Positions 1-6,685 are shown, counted from the stretch's first letter. The stretch is 18,710 nucleotides of DNA from an uncultured Collinsella sp. (GCA_902475825.1 CABSBA010000008.1:1-18710); one strand, 5' to 3'. Notes: generated by a model from the sequence alone, not told the origin. Numbers and translations are program-made.

Positions 1-786
1 TATGACCGCTTGCTCGATCTGTTCCATCAGTATGTGGTGGTGGGAGGCATGCCCGACGCGGTCAATTCCTTCTTGGCGACGCGCAATGTCGACGAGGTTC
101 GAAACATCCACCGCGATCTTCACGCCCTGTATCGCGATGACATCGCAAAGTACGCTCCGCCCGAGCTGCGCCTGGTTATTCGCGATATCTACGATTTAAT
201 TCCTAGCGAGTCCGGTTCAAAAAACAAGCGATTCAAGCTGTCGTCGATTTGCGGTGTTAAACGTTTTTCGCAGGTGACGGACCATTTTCTCTGGCTGTCG
301 GAGGCGGGTGTTTCGCTTCCCGTGTATAACGTAACCGCGCCTGTGGCACCCCTTTTATTGGGGGAGCAGCGAAGTCTTTTTAAGCTGTTTTACTTGGACA
401 CCGGAATGCTCATGTCGTCGTATTCCAAAAAGGTTGCCCAAGGCGTTTTTGATGGAGAGGCAGAAGGCCCCTTTGGCATGAATATGGGGGCGGCGTTTGA
501 GGGCTTTGTTGCCCAAGAGCTCAAAGCCCATGGATTCAGATTGCGCTACTTTACATCGAAAAAGGTTGGCGAGCTCGATTTTGTGGAAGAGACGTTCGAT
601 GGGGAAGTGCTTGCCATCGAGGTCAAGTCGGGCAAGAGCTTTAGGTCCCATGCGGCGCTCGACAACGCGCTCGTGACGAAGGGTTACGGAATCGACCGTG
701 CTCTGGTGCTTGCTGAGTGCAACCTGCACCGCGATGGAGAGGTGTTGTATCTGCCCATCTTTATGGCGGGCCTCTTGGAGCCGTAA
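1..786 (+). CDS. DUF4143-type AAA ATPase, C-terminal part (5' truncated by the window edge)
   Basis: The frame is open from base 1, so the N-terminal ATPase domain lies outside the window; 261 residues are visible. The fragment begins in the linker typical of this family (YVVVGGMP at about residues 11-18). It continues into a C-terminal DUF4143 region with a PD-(D/E)XK-like pattern: FE near 166-167, ELD at 191-193, and EVKSGK with E207 and K209. Proteins of this family are common in Bacteroidetes and gut actinobacteria, often in several copies per genome, and have no settled function. The nuclease-like fold is a family-level observation, and activity is not demonstrated. It ends 37 bases before a convergent minus-strand gene, with no clear terminator between them. 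Confidence 0.85.
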   Translation, partial: YDRLLDLFHQYVVVGGMPDAVNSFLATRNVDEVRNIHRDLHALYRDDIAKYAPPELRLVIRDIYDLIPSESGSKNKRFKLSSICGVKRFSQVTDHFLWLSEAGVSLPVYNVTAPVAPLLLGEQRSLFKLFYLDTGMLMSSYSKKVAQGVFDGEAEGPFGMNMGAAFEGFVAQELKAHGFRLRYFTSKKVGELDFVEETFDGEVLAIEVKSGKSFRSHAALDNALVTKGYGIDRALVLAECNLHRDGEVLYLPIFMAGLLEP

Positions 787-823
787 CGCGTTGCCGGCTC
801 TTCCAGCCCTCCTTTAACCTTCG

Positions 824-1546
824 CTACTCGTCTCCGTCGTTGGGGTCGCCCTTGAGGGTGTTGATGTCCAGGTACTGGTTGTCGTCCTCTTTTTGCTGCG
901 TTGCCGATTCGGGCGCGGTGGGGCCACGGAACAGCTGGAATCCCTCAAACGCGATCACGCCGAGCAGAGCGATGATGATGGCGATAAAGACAACCTTTGC
1001 CGCTTGGGGAAACTCGGAGAAGTGCGGCGGCTCTTCCTCGGTGTAGTAGTCGGCAAAGCGCTCGTCGTCGGTGCCGCGGGTATACGACGATGCCGATGCG
1101 TCCTTTACGCCGGTCTTGTTGTACTCGGGAGCTGCGTATGTCGGTTGCTGCGGGGCGGCATCCGCGGGTGTGCTGCTGGGCGCATGACGCTGTGCCGCTG
1201 CAGCGAGAAACGCCGCCGTCTCGGATGGATCGCTGATGGGGTGGGGCGCAGGGGCGGTCTGGCGCGGTACCTGCATGATGGGGCGGGTGGCAAAGTCATC
1301 TGTGGGCTCGGATGCCGGCGCGGGCGTAGTGGCCGGGGCGGGGGCAGCTGCCGACGTGGGCTTTGGGCCTGCCGAGCGAACCCCGCCGCCCATGAGTTCA
1401 TCGGCGGTCCAAGGGCGGTCGCTCATCACGTCGTCGAGGCTCAACGCAAACAGATCGTCTTCGCCCTCGTCAAACGCGTTTTTCGCATGCCTGGCGGTAG
1501 GCGCGGTGCCTCCGTGGCTGCTGCGCGATGCGTTGCTCGACCTCAT
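824..1546 (-). CDS. Hypothetical single-pass membrane protein with Ala/Pro-rich linker
   Basis: I do not recognise this 240-residue protein. It has three parts. The N-terminus is polar, with an acidic patch (DEGEDDLFALSLDDVM, about residues 26-41) followed by RPWTADELMGGG. The middle, about 55-145, is a long disordered-looking Ala/Pro/Thr segment. One hydrophobic segment (about 184-203, rich in Ile, Val, Ala and Leu) precedes an acidic tail of about 35 residues. There is no signal peptide, so the long N-terminal part is probably cytoplasmic, with the tail outside. The start is supported by an AAAGGATG-like ribosome site upstream of the ATG. It lies 120 bases downstream of the PAS regulator on the same strand and could be cotranscribed, though a TATAAT sits in the gap. 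Function unknown. Confidence 0.75.
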   Translation of the reverse strand: MRSSNASRSSHGGTAPTARHAKNAFDEGEDDLFALSLDDVMSDRPWTADELMGGGVRSAGPKPTSAAAPAPATTPAPASEPTDDFATRPIMQVPRQTAPAPHPISDPSETAAFLAAAAQRHAPSSTPADAAPQQPTYAAPEYNKTGVKDASASSYTRGTDDERFADYYTEEEPPHFSEFPQAAKVVFIAIIIALLGVIAFEGFQLFRGPTAPESATQQKEDDNQYLDINTLKGDPNDGDE

Positions 1547-1580
1547 CTTGTCCCATCCTTTCGAACCGTCTAGCCCTTCG

Positions 1581-1586
1581 ATTATA
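1581..1586 (-). promoter_or_regulatory. Possible -10 element for the membrane-protein gene
   Basis: The minus strand reads TATAAT here, about 35 bases upstream of the ATG at 1546. A good -35 at 16-18 bases is lacking. A GTGACA match (1599-1604) is only 12 bases away, which is too close. It may serve as an independent promoter for the membrane-protein gene, but support is weak. Confidence 0.3.
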
Positions 1587-1666
1587 TGGAACTTGCCTTG
1601 TCACCGATGTCCGGATTCGCGCATTCAACAACTCGCACTAAGGGGAGGATGGTTCAGGCGGGTCGT

Positions 1667-2320
1667 TTACTTGTCGTCGGCCTCTGCCTTGGCCTCGTTG
1701 AGGTAGCTGTAGAAGCTGTACTTGGAGATGCCAAAGAACTCGCAGGCGCGCTCGCTCGATTTGGAGATAAGGAAGGCGCCGCGGTGGTCGAGGTATCCGA
1801 TAGCGCGAATGCGCTCGTCCTTGGTCATGAGGGCCGCAGGCTTGCCCACGTACTGCTCGCACTCGCGCAGCAGATCCTCGAGCAGGTCGCCGATGTTTTT
1901 GGTGATGGGATCGGGCTCGGTGTATCCCTTGTCGCCCGTGCCGGTGAGCGCTTCGAGCGAACGCTCAAACGCCTTCATGAGCGTGATGTCAAAGTTGATG
2001 CCCATAATGCCAACGGGGTTGCCGTCGTCATCGCGAATGAAGATGGTCGACGACTTGAGCAGCTTGCCATCGGCGGCCTTGGTGAGATACGGCGCGCGGT
2101 CGTGGACCTCGGTGGCATCCTCGTTCATGGACTCGAGCACGATGTGGCTGGGGCCGTCGCCCAGTTTGCGTCCGCTGACGTGGCCGTTTTCAATCGCCAC
2201 GATAGAGTGGTCCATGTCCTCGGTCTCCAGATCGTGGACGACGATTTCACAGTTGGGACCAAATTGGAGCGCCAGACTGTGTGCAAGGCGCTTGTAAAAC
2301 TCAATCTGTGCGGGGGTCAT
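1667..2320 (-). CDS. YheO/DauR-like transcriptional regulator (PAS-like domain plus C-terminal HTH)
   Basis: This 217-residue protein has the layout of the YheO family. A PAS-like sensor covers about residues 5-115 (CEIVVHDLE near 24-32, SSTIFIRDDDGNPVGIMGINFD around 90-111). A helix-turn-helix region covers about 172-217, with GAFLISKSSERACEFFGIS leading into YSFYSYLNEAK. Known members such as DauR control D-amino-acid or related catabolic genes, but the ligand here cannot be told from sequence. The ATG is preceded by AGGAAGG five bases upstream. It is divergent from the mocA-like gene, and an interrupted palindrome lies in the shared 165-base gap. That makes control of its own promoter or the neighbouring molybdenum-hydroxylase genes plausible; this is inference. 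Confidence 0.88.
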   Translation of the reverse strand: MTPAQIEFYKRLAHSLALQFGPNCEIVVHDLETEDMDHSIVAIENGHVSGRKLGDGPSHIVLESMNEDATEVHDRAPYLTKAADGKLLKSSTIFIRDDDGNPVGIMGINFDITLMKAFERSLEALTGTGDKGYTEPDPITKNIGDLLEDLLRECEQYVGKPAALMTKDERIRAIGYLDHRGAFLISKSSERACEFFGISKYSFYSYLNEAKAEADDK

Positions 2321-2379
2321 GGGTGCCTTCCTAAAAATTAGTTTGGGCTCACTGTGCCATAAACCCCACTTGTTCGCAA

Positions 2380-2403
2380 ATAACGAAAGCGTCGCTGCGT
2401 TAT
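2380..2403. promoter_or_regulatory. Interrupted palindrome between the regulator and mocA: operator candidate
   Basis: Outer arms ATAACG (2380-2385) and CGTTAT (2398-2403) enclose inner arms AGCG and CGCT around a single T, with a small asymmetric interruption (AA on one side, G on the other). The site is about 60 bases upstream of the minus-strand regulator and about 80 upstream of mocA. That position suits a binding site for the PAS-HTH protein. No well-formed promoter could be picked out in the 165-base gap. Confidence 0.35.
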
Positions 2404-2485
2404 AAGACCGCCAACGGCCAGGACACCATCTTTATGCACCCGCTGCGCGAGTTATGGGTACGATGGTTTCAGGGGAGGTATCGTC

Positions 2486-3076
2486 ATGAAACTTGGTTGC
2501 GTCATTATGGCTTCGGGCGAGGGCAAGCGGTTTGGCTCTAACAAGATGCTTGCCGATATCTGCGGAAAGCCGCTGATTCAGCGGACGATTGAGTCGGTGC
2601 CCAAAGGATTTGACGTTGTTGTTACGACGCGCTGGCCCCAAGTTGCCGAGATTTGCCGTGAGCTGCGCTGCGCGTGCGCGCTGCACGATGGCGCGCTCAG
2701 GAGCGAGAGTGTGCGCGCCGGTCTTACCTGGGGAGCCGATCGCGGCTGGAAGGGCTGCCTCTTTTTGCCGGGCGACCAGCCGCTCGTGAGTTCGGATTCC
2801 TTTGAGGCGCTCGCCGGTGCTTTTAAGGCTGGCGGTGGCGTTGCGCCCGTGCGCCTTGCCCTAAACGGCGAGCCCGCCTCGCCGGTGCTGTTCCCTGCGA
2901 GTCTCTTTCCCAACCTTATGGGGCTTAAGGGAAAGGACGGCGGATCGTCGCTCCTGCGCGGCCGTGCCGATGTCCAGCTGGTCGAGGCGCGCGCGTACGA
3001 GCTGTGGGATGTCGACACTGCCAAGGGCCAGCGCCGCGTCTCAGAGCACGTTGCGGCCTGCTACGTGCCTCGCTAG
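2486..3076 (+). CDS. MocA/YgfJ-like nucleotidyltransferase (molybdenum cofactor modification)
   Basis: This 196-residue protein has the MobA-like NTP-transferase fold. The nucleotide-binding signature is MASGEGKRFGSNK at residues 8-20, the metal-binding GDQP motif is at 96-99, and a late DVDT motif lies near the C-terminus. This subfamily (MocA cytidylyltransferase, YgfJ) matures the molybdenum cofactor for hydroxylases rather than making the guanylyl form for nitrate-reductase-type enzymes. The assignment rests on its neighbours yqeC, yqeB and xdhC as much as on sequence. GGGGAGGT lies 6 bases upstream of the ATG. The gene converges on yqeC with only 26 bases between, which hold a weak 5-bp hairpin. 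Whether it adds CMP or acts in a selenium-specific route is not visible. Confidence 0.85.
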   Translation: MKLGCVIMASGEGKRFGSNKMLADICGKPLIQRTIESVPKGFDVVVTTRWPQVAEICRELRCACALHDGALRSESVRAGLTWGADRGWKGCLFLPGDQPLVSSDSFEALAGAFKAGGGVAPVRLALNGEPASPVLFPASLFPNLMGLKGKDGGSSLLRGRADVQLVEARAYELWDVDTAKGQRRVSEHVAACYVPR

Positions 3077-3102
3077 TGGAAAGGGCGCCAGGGTAGCGCC
3101 GG

Positions 3103-3837
3103 CTACTTGAGGCTGCTGGCGACGACGGGGCGGCCGAGGGCGGCCTCGAAGCGGTCGGCCATCGTGGGGTCGCTGAGCGTGTCGACCTGGTTGAGCATGA
3201 TGCGAGCGGTGCTGAGCCCCAGCGCCTGCATCTCGGCATTGAGCACCTGGGCGACGCGCTCGGGCGTGGCGATGTCGGTGAGCTTGCAACCGCAGCGCTC
3301 GCAAAAGAGCTCGGGGCGGTGGACGGCTTCGTTGATGGGCTTGCCGAACCCCGAGGCACCGACGAGCCAGATGACATTGGCCGTGCCGGCGGGAACGACC
3401 GGCTCCCAGGCGGCGTGGGCCTTGAGCGGGAGTCGCTTGCTGCCATCTGCCTCGGCCAGCACATAGTCAAAGCGCTGCGCCAGCTCGTTGAGCGGCTCGG
3501 CGGGGGCGGAGAGCTTGCCTGTCTCCGGGTCCAAAACACCCGCCTGGCAGATACTTCCGCGGCTCATGCCCGCGCATGCCTCGCAGGTGCAGCCAGGAAC
3601 ATGCAGGGTCCCCGGCTTCCAGGGCGCAGCGTCCAGGCGACGGTTCGACCCGTCCCACGGCACGCCGGCGACGGGAAACATGTGCGTGGTGGTGCAGAGG
3701 AGCGCGCGGCCGCCGGCGCGCATAAGCTCAAGGCCGAGCGTCTTTAGCAGGGTCGACTTGCCGCCGCTGCCGATGATCGCGGTGATGCCCGGCTCAATCT
3801 TGAGCGTGGAGGCAAGGCTGCCGTTAACCGTTTCCAT
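3103..3837 (-). CDS. yqeC: Selenium-dependent molybdenum hydroxylase accessory protein YqeC
   Basis: This 244-residue protein matches YqeC. A P-loop-like GSGGKST lies at 23-29, CTTTHMF at 48-54, and the family hallmark EADGSKRLPLKAH at 129-141. A LNQVD motif at about 215-219 resembles a nucleotide-base-recognition NKxD. YqeC is genetically linked to selD and to selenium-dependent molybdenum hydroxylases, and its exact reaction is not established. Seven cysteines form two groups (C83, C85, C88, C97 and C179, C182, C184), which could bind a metal. It is transcribed divergently from yqeB across a 102-base gap. The ATG has only a modest ribosome site (GGTGA, about 4 bases upstream). Confidence 0.88.
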   Translation of the reverse strand: METVNGSLASTLKIEPGITAIIGSGGKSTLLKTLGLELMRAGGRALLCTTTHMFPVAGVPWDGSNRRLDAAPWKPGTLHVPGCTCEACAGMSRGSICQAGVLDPETGKLSAPAEPLNELAQRFDYVLAEADGSKRLPLKAHAAWEPVVPAGTANVIWLVGASGFGKPINEAVHRPELFCERCGCKLTDIATPERVAQVLNAEMQALGLSTARIMLNQVDTLSDPTMADRFEAALGRPVVASSLK

Positions 3838-3850
3838 CTGTTCACCGCCG

Positions 3851-3856
3851 TATAAT
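3851..3856. promoter_or_regulatory. -10-like element in the divergent yqeC/yqeB gap
   Basis: The + strand reads TATAAT here, about 84 bases before yqeB. The minus strand of the same patch contains TATTAT, close to yqeC. Matches to a -35 are poor on both strands (about half of consensus), so strand use is uncertain. The patch is clearly AT-rich against its surroundings. Confidence 0.35.
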
Positions 3857-3883
3857 ACTGTGATAAGAAATAATCATCAGAGT

Positions 3884-3898
3884 AGCGGTCGAACCGCT
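3884..3898. promoter_or_regulatory. Perfect dyad AGCGGT-CGA-ACCGCT: operator candidate
   Basis: Six-base arms with a three-base spacer lie between the divergent yqeC and yqeB genes, about 40 bases before the yqeB start and about 46 bases from that of yqeC. The length and position fit a dimeric regulator site. As RNA it would be a short 6-bp hairpin without a T-run, so a terminator is unlikely. Confidence 0.35.
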
Positions 3899-3939
3899 TT
3901 TGCTCTGCTCAAACCGTAGCACAGGGAGGTGCCCCGGGA

Positions 3940-4734
3940 ATGCTCGTTTATGTTCGCGGCGCAGGCGATATCGCCACGGGCGTGGCTGCTCGTCTGGTGC
4001 GCGCCGGCGTGTCGGTTGTCATGGCCGATATCGCGGTCCCCACGTGCATCCGTCGCACGATCAGTTTTTGCGAGGCCATTCGCTTGGGCGAGGTCCAGGT
4101 CGAGGGCATTCGTGCCCGCTTGGCGCAGACGCCGGCCGAGGCACTTGAGATTACCGAGGCGGGGGATGTCGCCGTGGTGGTGGACCCCCAGGCACAGATG
4201 CTCGGCGAACTTAAGCCCTCGGCCGTGGTCGACGCGATTCTGGCCAAGCGCAATCTGGGCACCACGCGCGATATGGCGCCTGCCGTCATCGCGGTGGGGC
4301 CGGGCTTTACCGCGCCGGTTGATTGCGATGCCGTGGTCGAGACTATGCGCGGGCATTTTTTGGGCCGCGTGATTACCCAGGGCTCACCCCAGCCCAATAC
4401 GGGCGTGCCGGGTGTCATCGCCGGCTATGGCAAGGAACGCGTTATCCACAGCCCCGCCGCCGGTGTGTTTAGGTCCGACCGCGCGATCGGCGACATCGTG
4501 AGTGCAGGCGATGTGATCGGGTATGCGGGCGATACGCCCATGTTCACGACGATTGACGGCTGCCTGCGCGGCCTTTTGGCCGACGGCGTTCAAGTCACCG
4601 AGGGCTTTAAGTGCGCCGATGTCGACCCACGCGGTGACGCCAGCTACATCAACTATATTTCGGACAAGGCGACGTCGGTCGGCGGCGGCGTGCTCGAGGC
4701 GCTCGCCATGCTCACCGGTGTATTCCAGGGATAG
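3940..4734 (+). CDS. yqeB: Selenium-dependent molybdenum hydroxylase system protein YqeB (EF2563 family)
   Basis: This 264-residue protein begins MLVYVRGAGDIATG, a glycine-rich Rossmann-like start typical of the YqeB family. The middle carries GTTRDMAPAVIAVGPGFTAPVDCDAVVETMRG-type sequence (read here in two overlapping parts, about residues 107-138). The C-terminal half holds VIHSPAAGVFRS and a cluster of glycines near GGGVLEA. Family members co-occur with selD and YqeC where selenium-dependent xanthine- or purine-hydroxylase-type enzymes exist. The biochemical step is not known, but insertion or maturation of the labile selenium-bearing cofactor is the accepted inference. AGGGAGGTG lies about 8 bases before the ATG. 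xdhC follows 9 bases after the stop, so the two form an operon. Confidence 0.9.
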   Translation: MLVYVRGAGDIATGVAARLVRAGVSVVMADIAVPTCIRRTISFCEAIRLGEVQVEGIRARLAQTPAEALEITEAGDVAVVVDPQAQMLGELKPSAVVDAILAKRNLGTTRDMAPAVIAVGPGFTAPVDCDAVVETMRGHFLGRVITQGSPQPNTGVPGVIAGYGKERVIHSPAAGVFRSDRAIGDIVSAGDVIGYAGDTPMFTTIDGCLRGLLADGVQVTEGFKCADVDPRGDASYINYISDKATSVGGGVLEALAMLTGVFQG

Positions 4735-4743
4735 GAAATTGCA

Positions 4744-5787
4744 ATGGAAAAGCTCGATGTGGTGAATGCTGCGCTTGGCGCTCTGAAGGCTGGTAAGACG
4801 TGCGAGTTGGTGGTCGTGGCCGGCACGGCAGGGTCATCGCCGCGCGGCGTGGGCGCCTGGATGGCCGTTTTTGCCGATGGCAGCCAAGCGGGTACCATCG
4901 GCGGCGGCAAGATTGAGCTCTTTGCGCTGGGCGAGGCCCGCGAGCTGCTGGCCGCGGGGCAGTCGCGCCTGGTCCGCTACACCATGGGCGGGGAGAACTC
5001 CGATACCGGCATGATCTGCGGCGGAGCCATCTGCCTGTGCTATCTGCACCTGGATGCGACCCAGGCACCGTTGTTCCAGGAGATTGCCGATGTACTGGCG
5101 TATCGCCGCATCGGCGACTTCACCATCGATTTTGAGCCGTTTATCGCGAGCGCGCTCGAGGGCGATACGGCTGAGTACCATGGCGAGGAATCGCGCCGCA
5201 CCATAATGGGCTGCCCCGAGCTTTCGCTGGTGGAGGAGGGGAGTAAGGTCACCCACACCAACGCCGCCTCCGAGATTCCTCCCGCGCACATCGAGACGCT
5301 CTGCCCCGAGGGCCTGACCTACATCTTTGGCTGCGGACACGTGGGCGCCGCGACGGCGCGCGTGCTCACGGCGGCGGGCTTTGCCGTCGTGGCTTGCGAC
5401 GACCGCCCCGGCACGCTGACGCCCGAATGGGTGCCCGGCGTCTTCGACCGTCGTCTGGTCGACTACAAGAACCTGGGCAAGCTGTGCCCTATCGGCCCGC
5501 GCGATCTGGTGGTCGTTGCCACGGCGGGCCACAAGTCCGATATGGACGTAGTGATTCAGGCCATGCGCGCCAAGCCCGCCTATCTGGGTTGCCTGGGTTC
5601 GCGCCGCAAGACGGCCTTTGTGCGGGCCCGCTTGGAGCAGGAGGGCTTTACGCAGGAGCAGATCGACGGGCTGCACCTGCCGATCGGCGTTGCCATCGAG
5701 GCGGAGGACCCCGAGGAAATCGCCATCTCCATCGCCGCTGAAATGATCCACCTGCGCCGCACCAAGCTCGTCCCCCGCAAGCGCTAA
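4744..5787 (+). CDS. XdhC/CoxI-family molybdenum hydroxylase maturation factor
   Basis: This 347-residue protein has both XdhC-family domains. The N-terminal XdhC/CoxI part shows GSSPRGVGAWM (30-40), GTIGGGKIE (50-58) and TGMICGG (88-94). A linker of about 100 residues follows. The C-terminal Rossmann domain starts at IFGCGHVG (194-201), continues to ACDDRPG near 217-223, and has YLGCLGSRRK further on. XdhC proteins bind molybdenum cofactor, promote its sulfuration and deliver it to xanthine-dehydrogenase-type apoenzymes. The tight coupling to yqeB (9-base gap) suggests the enzyme served is the selenium-dependent type, though no hydroxylase subunit lies in the window. Upstream is a modest GGATAGGAAA ribosome site. 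The gene ends 17 bases before a long inverted repeat. Confidence 0.9.
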   Translation: MEKLDVVNAALGALKAGKTCELVVVAGTAGSSPRGVGAWMAVFADGSQAGTIGGGKIELFALGEARELLAAGQSRLVRYTMGGENSDTGMICGGAICLCYLHLDATQAPLFQEIADVLAYRRIGDFTIDFEPFIASALEGDTAEYHGEESRRTIMGCPELSLVEEGSKVTHTNAASEIPPAHIETLCPEGLTYIFGCGHVGAATARVLTAAGFAVVACDDRPGTLTPEWVPGVFDRRLVDYKNLGKLCPIGPRDLVVVATAGHKSDMDVVIQAMRAKPAYLGCLGSRRKTAFVRARLEQEGFTQEQIDGLHLPIGVAIEAEDPEEIAISIAAEMIHLRRTKLVPRKR

Positions 5788-5804
5788 TCTCATCCCCATA
5801 TATG

Positions 5805-5871
5805 AGTTGCGGTGAAATAGGGACTGTTTAAGCCAGTTAAGCCGTCAAACAGTCCCTATTTCACCGCAACT
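5805..5871. repeat. Perfect 25-bp inverted repeat with 17-base loop (REP/MITE-like or terminator)
   Basis: The left arm (5805-5829, starting AGTTGCGGTGAAATAG) is exactly complementary to the right arm (5847-5871, ending CTATTTCACCGCAACT). The 17-base loop begins AAGCCAGTTAAG. The element lies 17 bases after xdhC and about 240 before rplE. It could stop xdhC transcription, but only a short T-run (TTTT at about 5876) follows. Perfect arms this long are unusual for a plain terminator and recall palindromic intergenic repeats spread by transposase-related proteins. Copy number elsewhere cannot be judged from this window. Confidence 0.8.
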
Positions 5872-6112
5872 GCCATTTTCCTCCGTCCCCAAGGGATCAA
5901 TATGTGCGGGGGAGTTGTGGAGTTGTGCAGGCAGAAGAGGTTTTTCTGGAAATACGCACCCAATGCGCGTATAGTACCGATTGTTTTGTCGGCTCCTGCT
6001 GCGTCGAGTCCAAACCGTGAAATGCCATGAGCGGCGCGGATGCAGCCAGGAGGCACGAGGACAACCCACCGTGGCCACGCCCCGTGCTTAAAACCCCAAG
6101 AAGGAGTGAACA
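5872..6112 (+). promoter_or_regulatory. Leader region of the ribosomal block with a promoter-like site
   Basis: This 241-base gap has no convincing gene. A promoter-like pair is TGGAAA (5947-5952) and TATAGT (5970-5975), 17 bases apart and oriented toward rplE. That would give a 5' leader of about 130 bases. The dyad ATACGC (5952-5957) / GCGTAT (5967-5972) overlaps the spacer and the -10. The rest of the leader is GC-rich and ends in the rplE ribosome site AAGGAGTGA. It is the only promoter-like sequence seen between xdhC and rplE. Confidence 0.45.
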
Positions 6113-6670
6113 ATGGCAGAAGAGAAGTATGTGCCGCGTCTGAAGACCAAGTACAACAACGAGGTCAAGCACCAGCTTCAGGAAAAGTTCCAGTACGAGA
6201 ACGTCATGATGATCCCCAAGTTTGAGAAGATCGTCGTGAACATGGGTGTCGGCGAGGCCGCTACCGATTCCAAGGCCATCGACGGTGCCGTGCGCGACCT
6301 GCGCGCCATCACCGGCCAGCAGCCGATGATCACCCGTGCCCGCAAGTCCATCGCTACCTTCCGCCTGCGCGCTGGTATGCCGATCGGCTGCAAGGTTACC
6401 CTGCGTGGCGACCGTATGTGGGAGTTCTTCGATCGTCTGACCTCCGTCGCGATCCCCCGTATCCGCGACTTCCGCGGCATCTCCGCCAAGAGCTTCGACG
6501 GCCGTGGTAACTTCTCCATGGGCGTCACCGAGCAGCTCATCTTCCCCGAGATCGACTTCGACTCCGTCGATCACCAGCGTGGTATGGACATCACTTTCGT
6601 GACCACCGCCAACACCGATGAGGAGGCCAAGGCCCTTCTGGACGCCTTCGGTTTCCCGTTCAAGAAATAG
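6113..6670 (+). CDS. rplE: Ribosomal protein L5 (uL5)
   Basis: This 185-residue protein is of normal L5 length. Recognisable blocks are [14 protein letters not shown] (about 37-50), the [20 protein letters not shown] stretch (about 66-85) and [19 protein letters not shown] (about 126-144). L5 sits in the central protuberance of the 50S subunit and binds 5S rRNA. The ATG follows GAAGGAGTGAACA, a strong ribosome site. It is the first ribosomal gene of the block. In most bacteria rplX and rplN directly precede it, but here it follows the molybdenum cluster. A 13-bp hairpin lies in the gap to rpsZ. Confidence 0.97.
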   Translation: MAEEKYVPRLKTKYNNEVKHQLQEKFQYENVMMIPKFEKIVVNMGVGEAATDSKAIDGAVRDLRAITGQQPMITRARKSIATFRLRAGMPIGCKVTLRGDRMWEFFDRLTSVAIPRIRDFRGISAKSFDGRGNFSMGVTEQLIFPEIDFDSVDHQRGMDITFVTTANTDEEAKALLDAFGFPFKK

Positions 6671-6685
6671 GTTCACCTGCCCTAT

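Noticed and set aside
893..1573. Plus-strand open frame opposite the membrane-protein gene
   Set aside because: Arg/Gly/Cys-rich low-complexity product typical of antisense frames; the minus-strand frame has a ribosome site, a clean membrane segment and ordinary codon use.
3077..3102. Weak 5-bp hairpin (GGCGC...GCGCC) between convergent mocA and yqeC
   Set aside because: Too short and without T-runs on either strand to call a terminator.
4834..5799. Minus-strand open frame of 321 codons opposite xdhC
   Set aside because: No domain seen, and the opposite strand encodes a complete XdhC-family protein with clear motifs.
6027..6140. Possible leader peptide beginning at ATG 6027 upstream of rplE
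   Set aside because: No good ribosome site, and the frame runs on into rplE out of register with a Pro/Arg-rich product.
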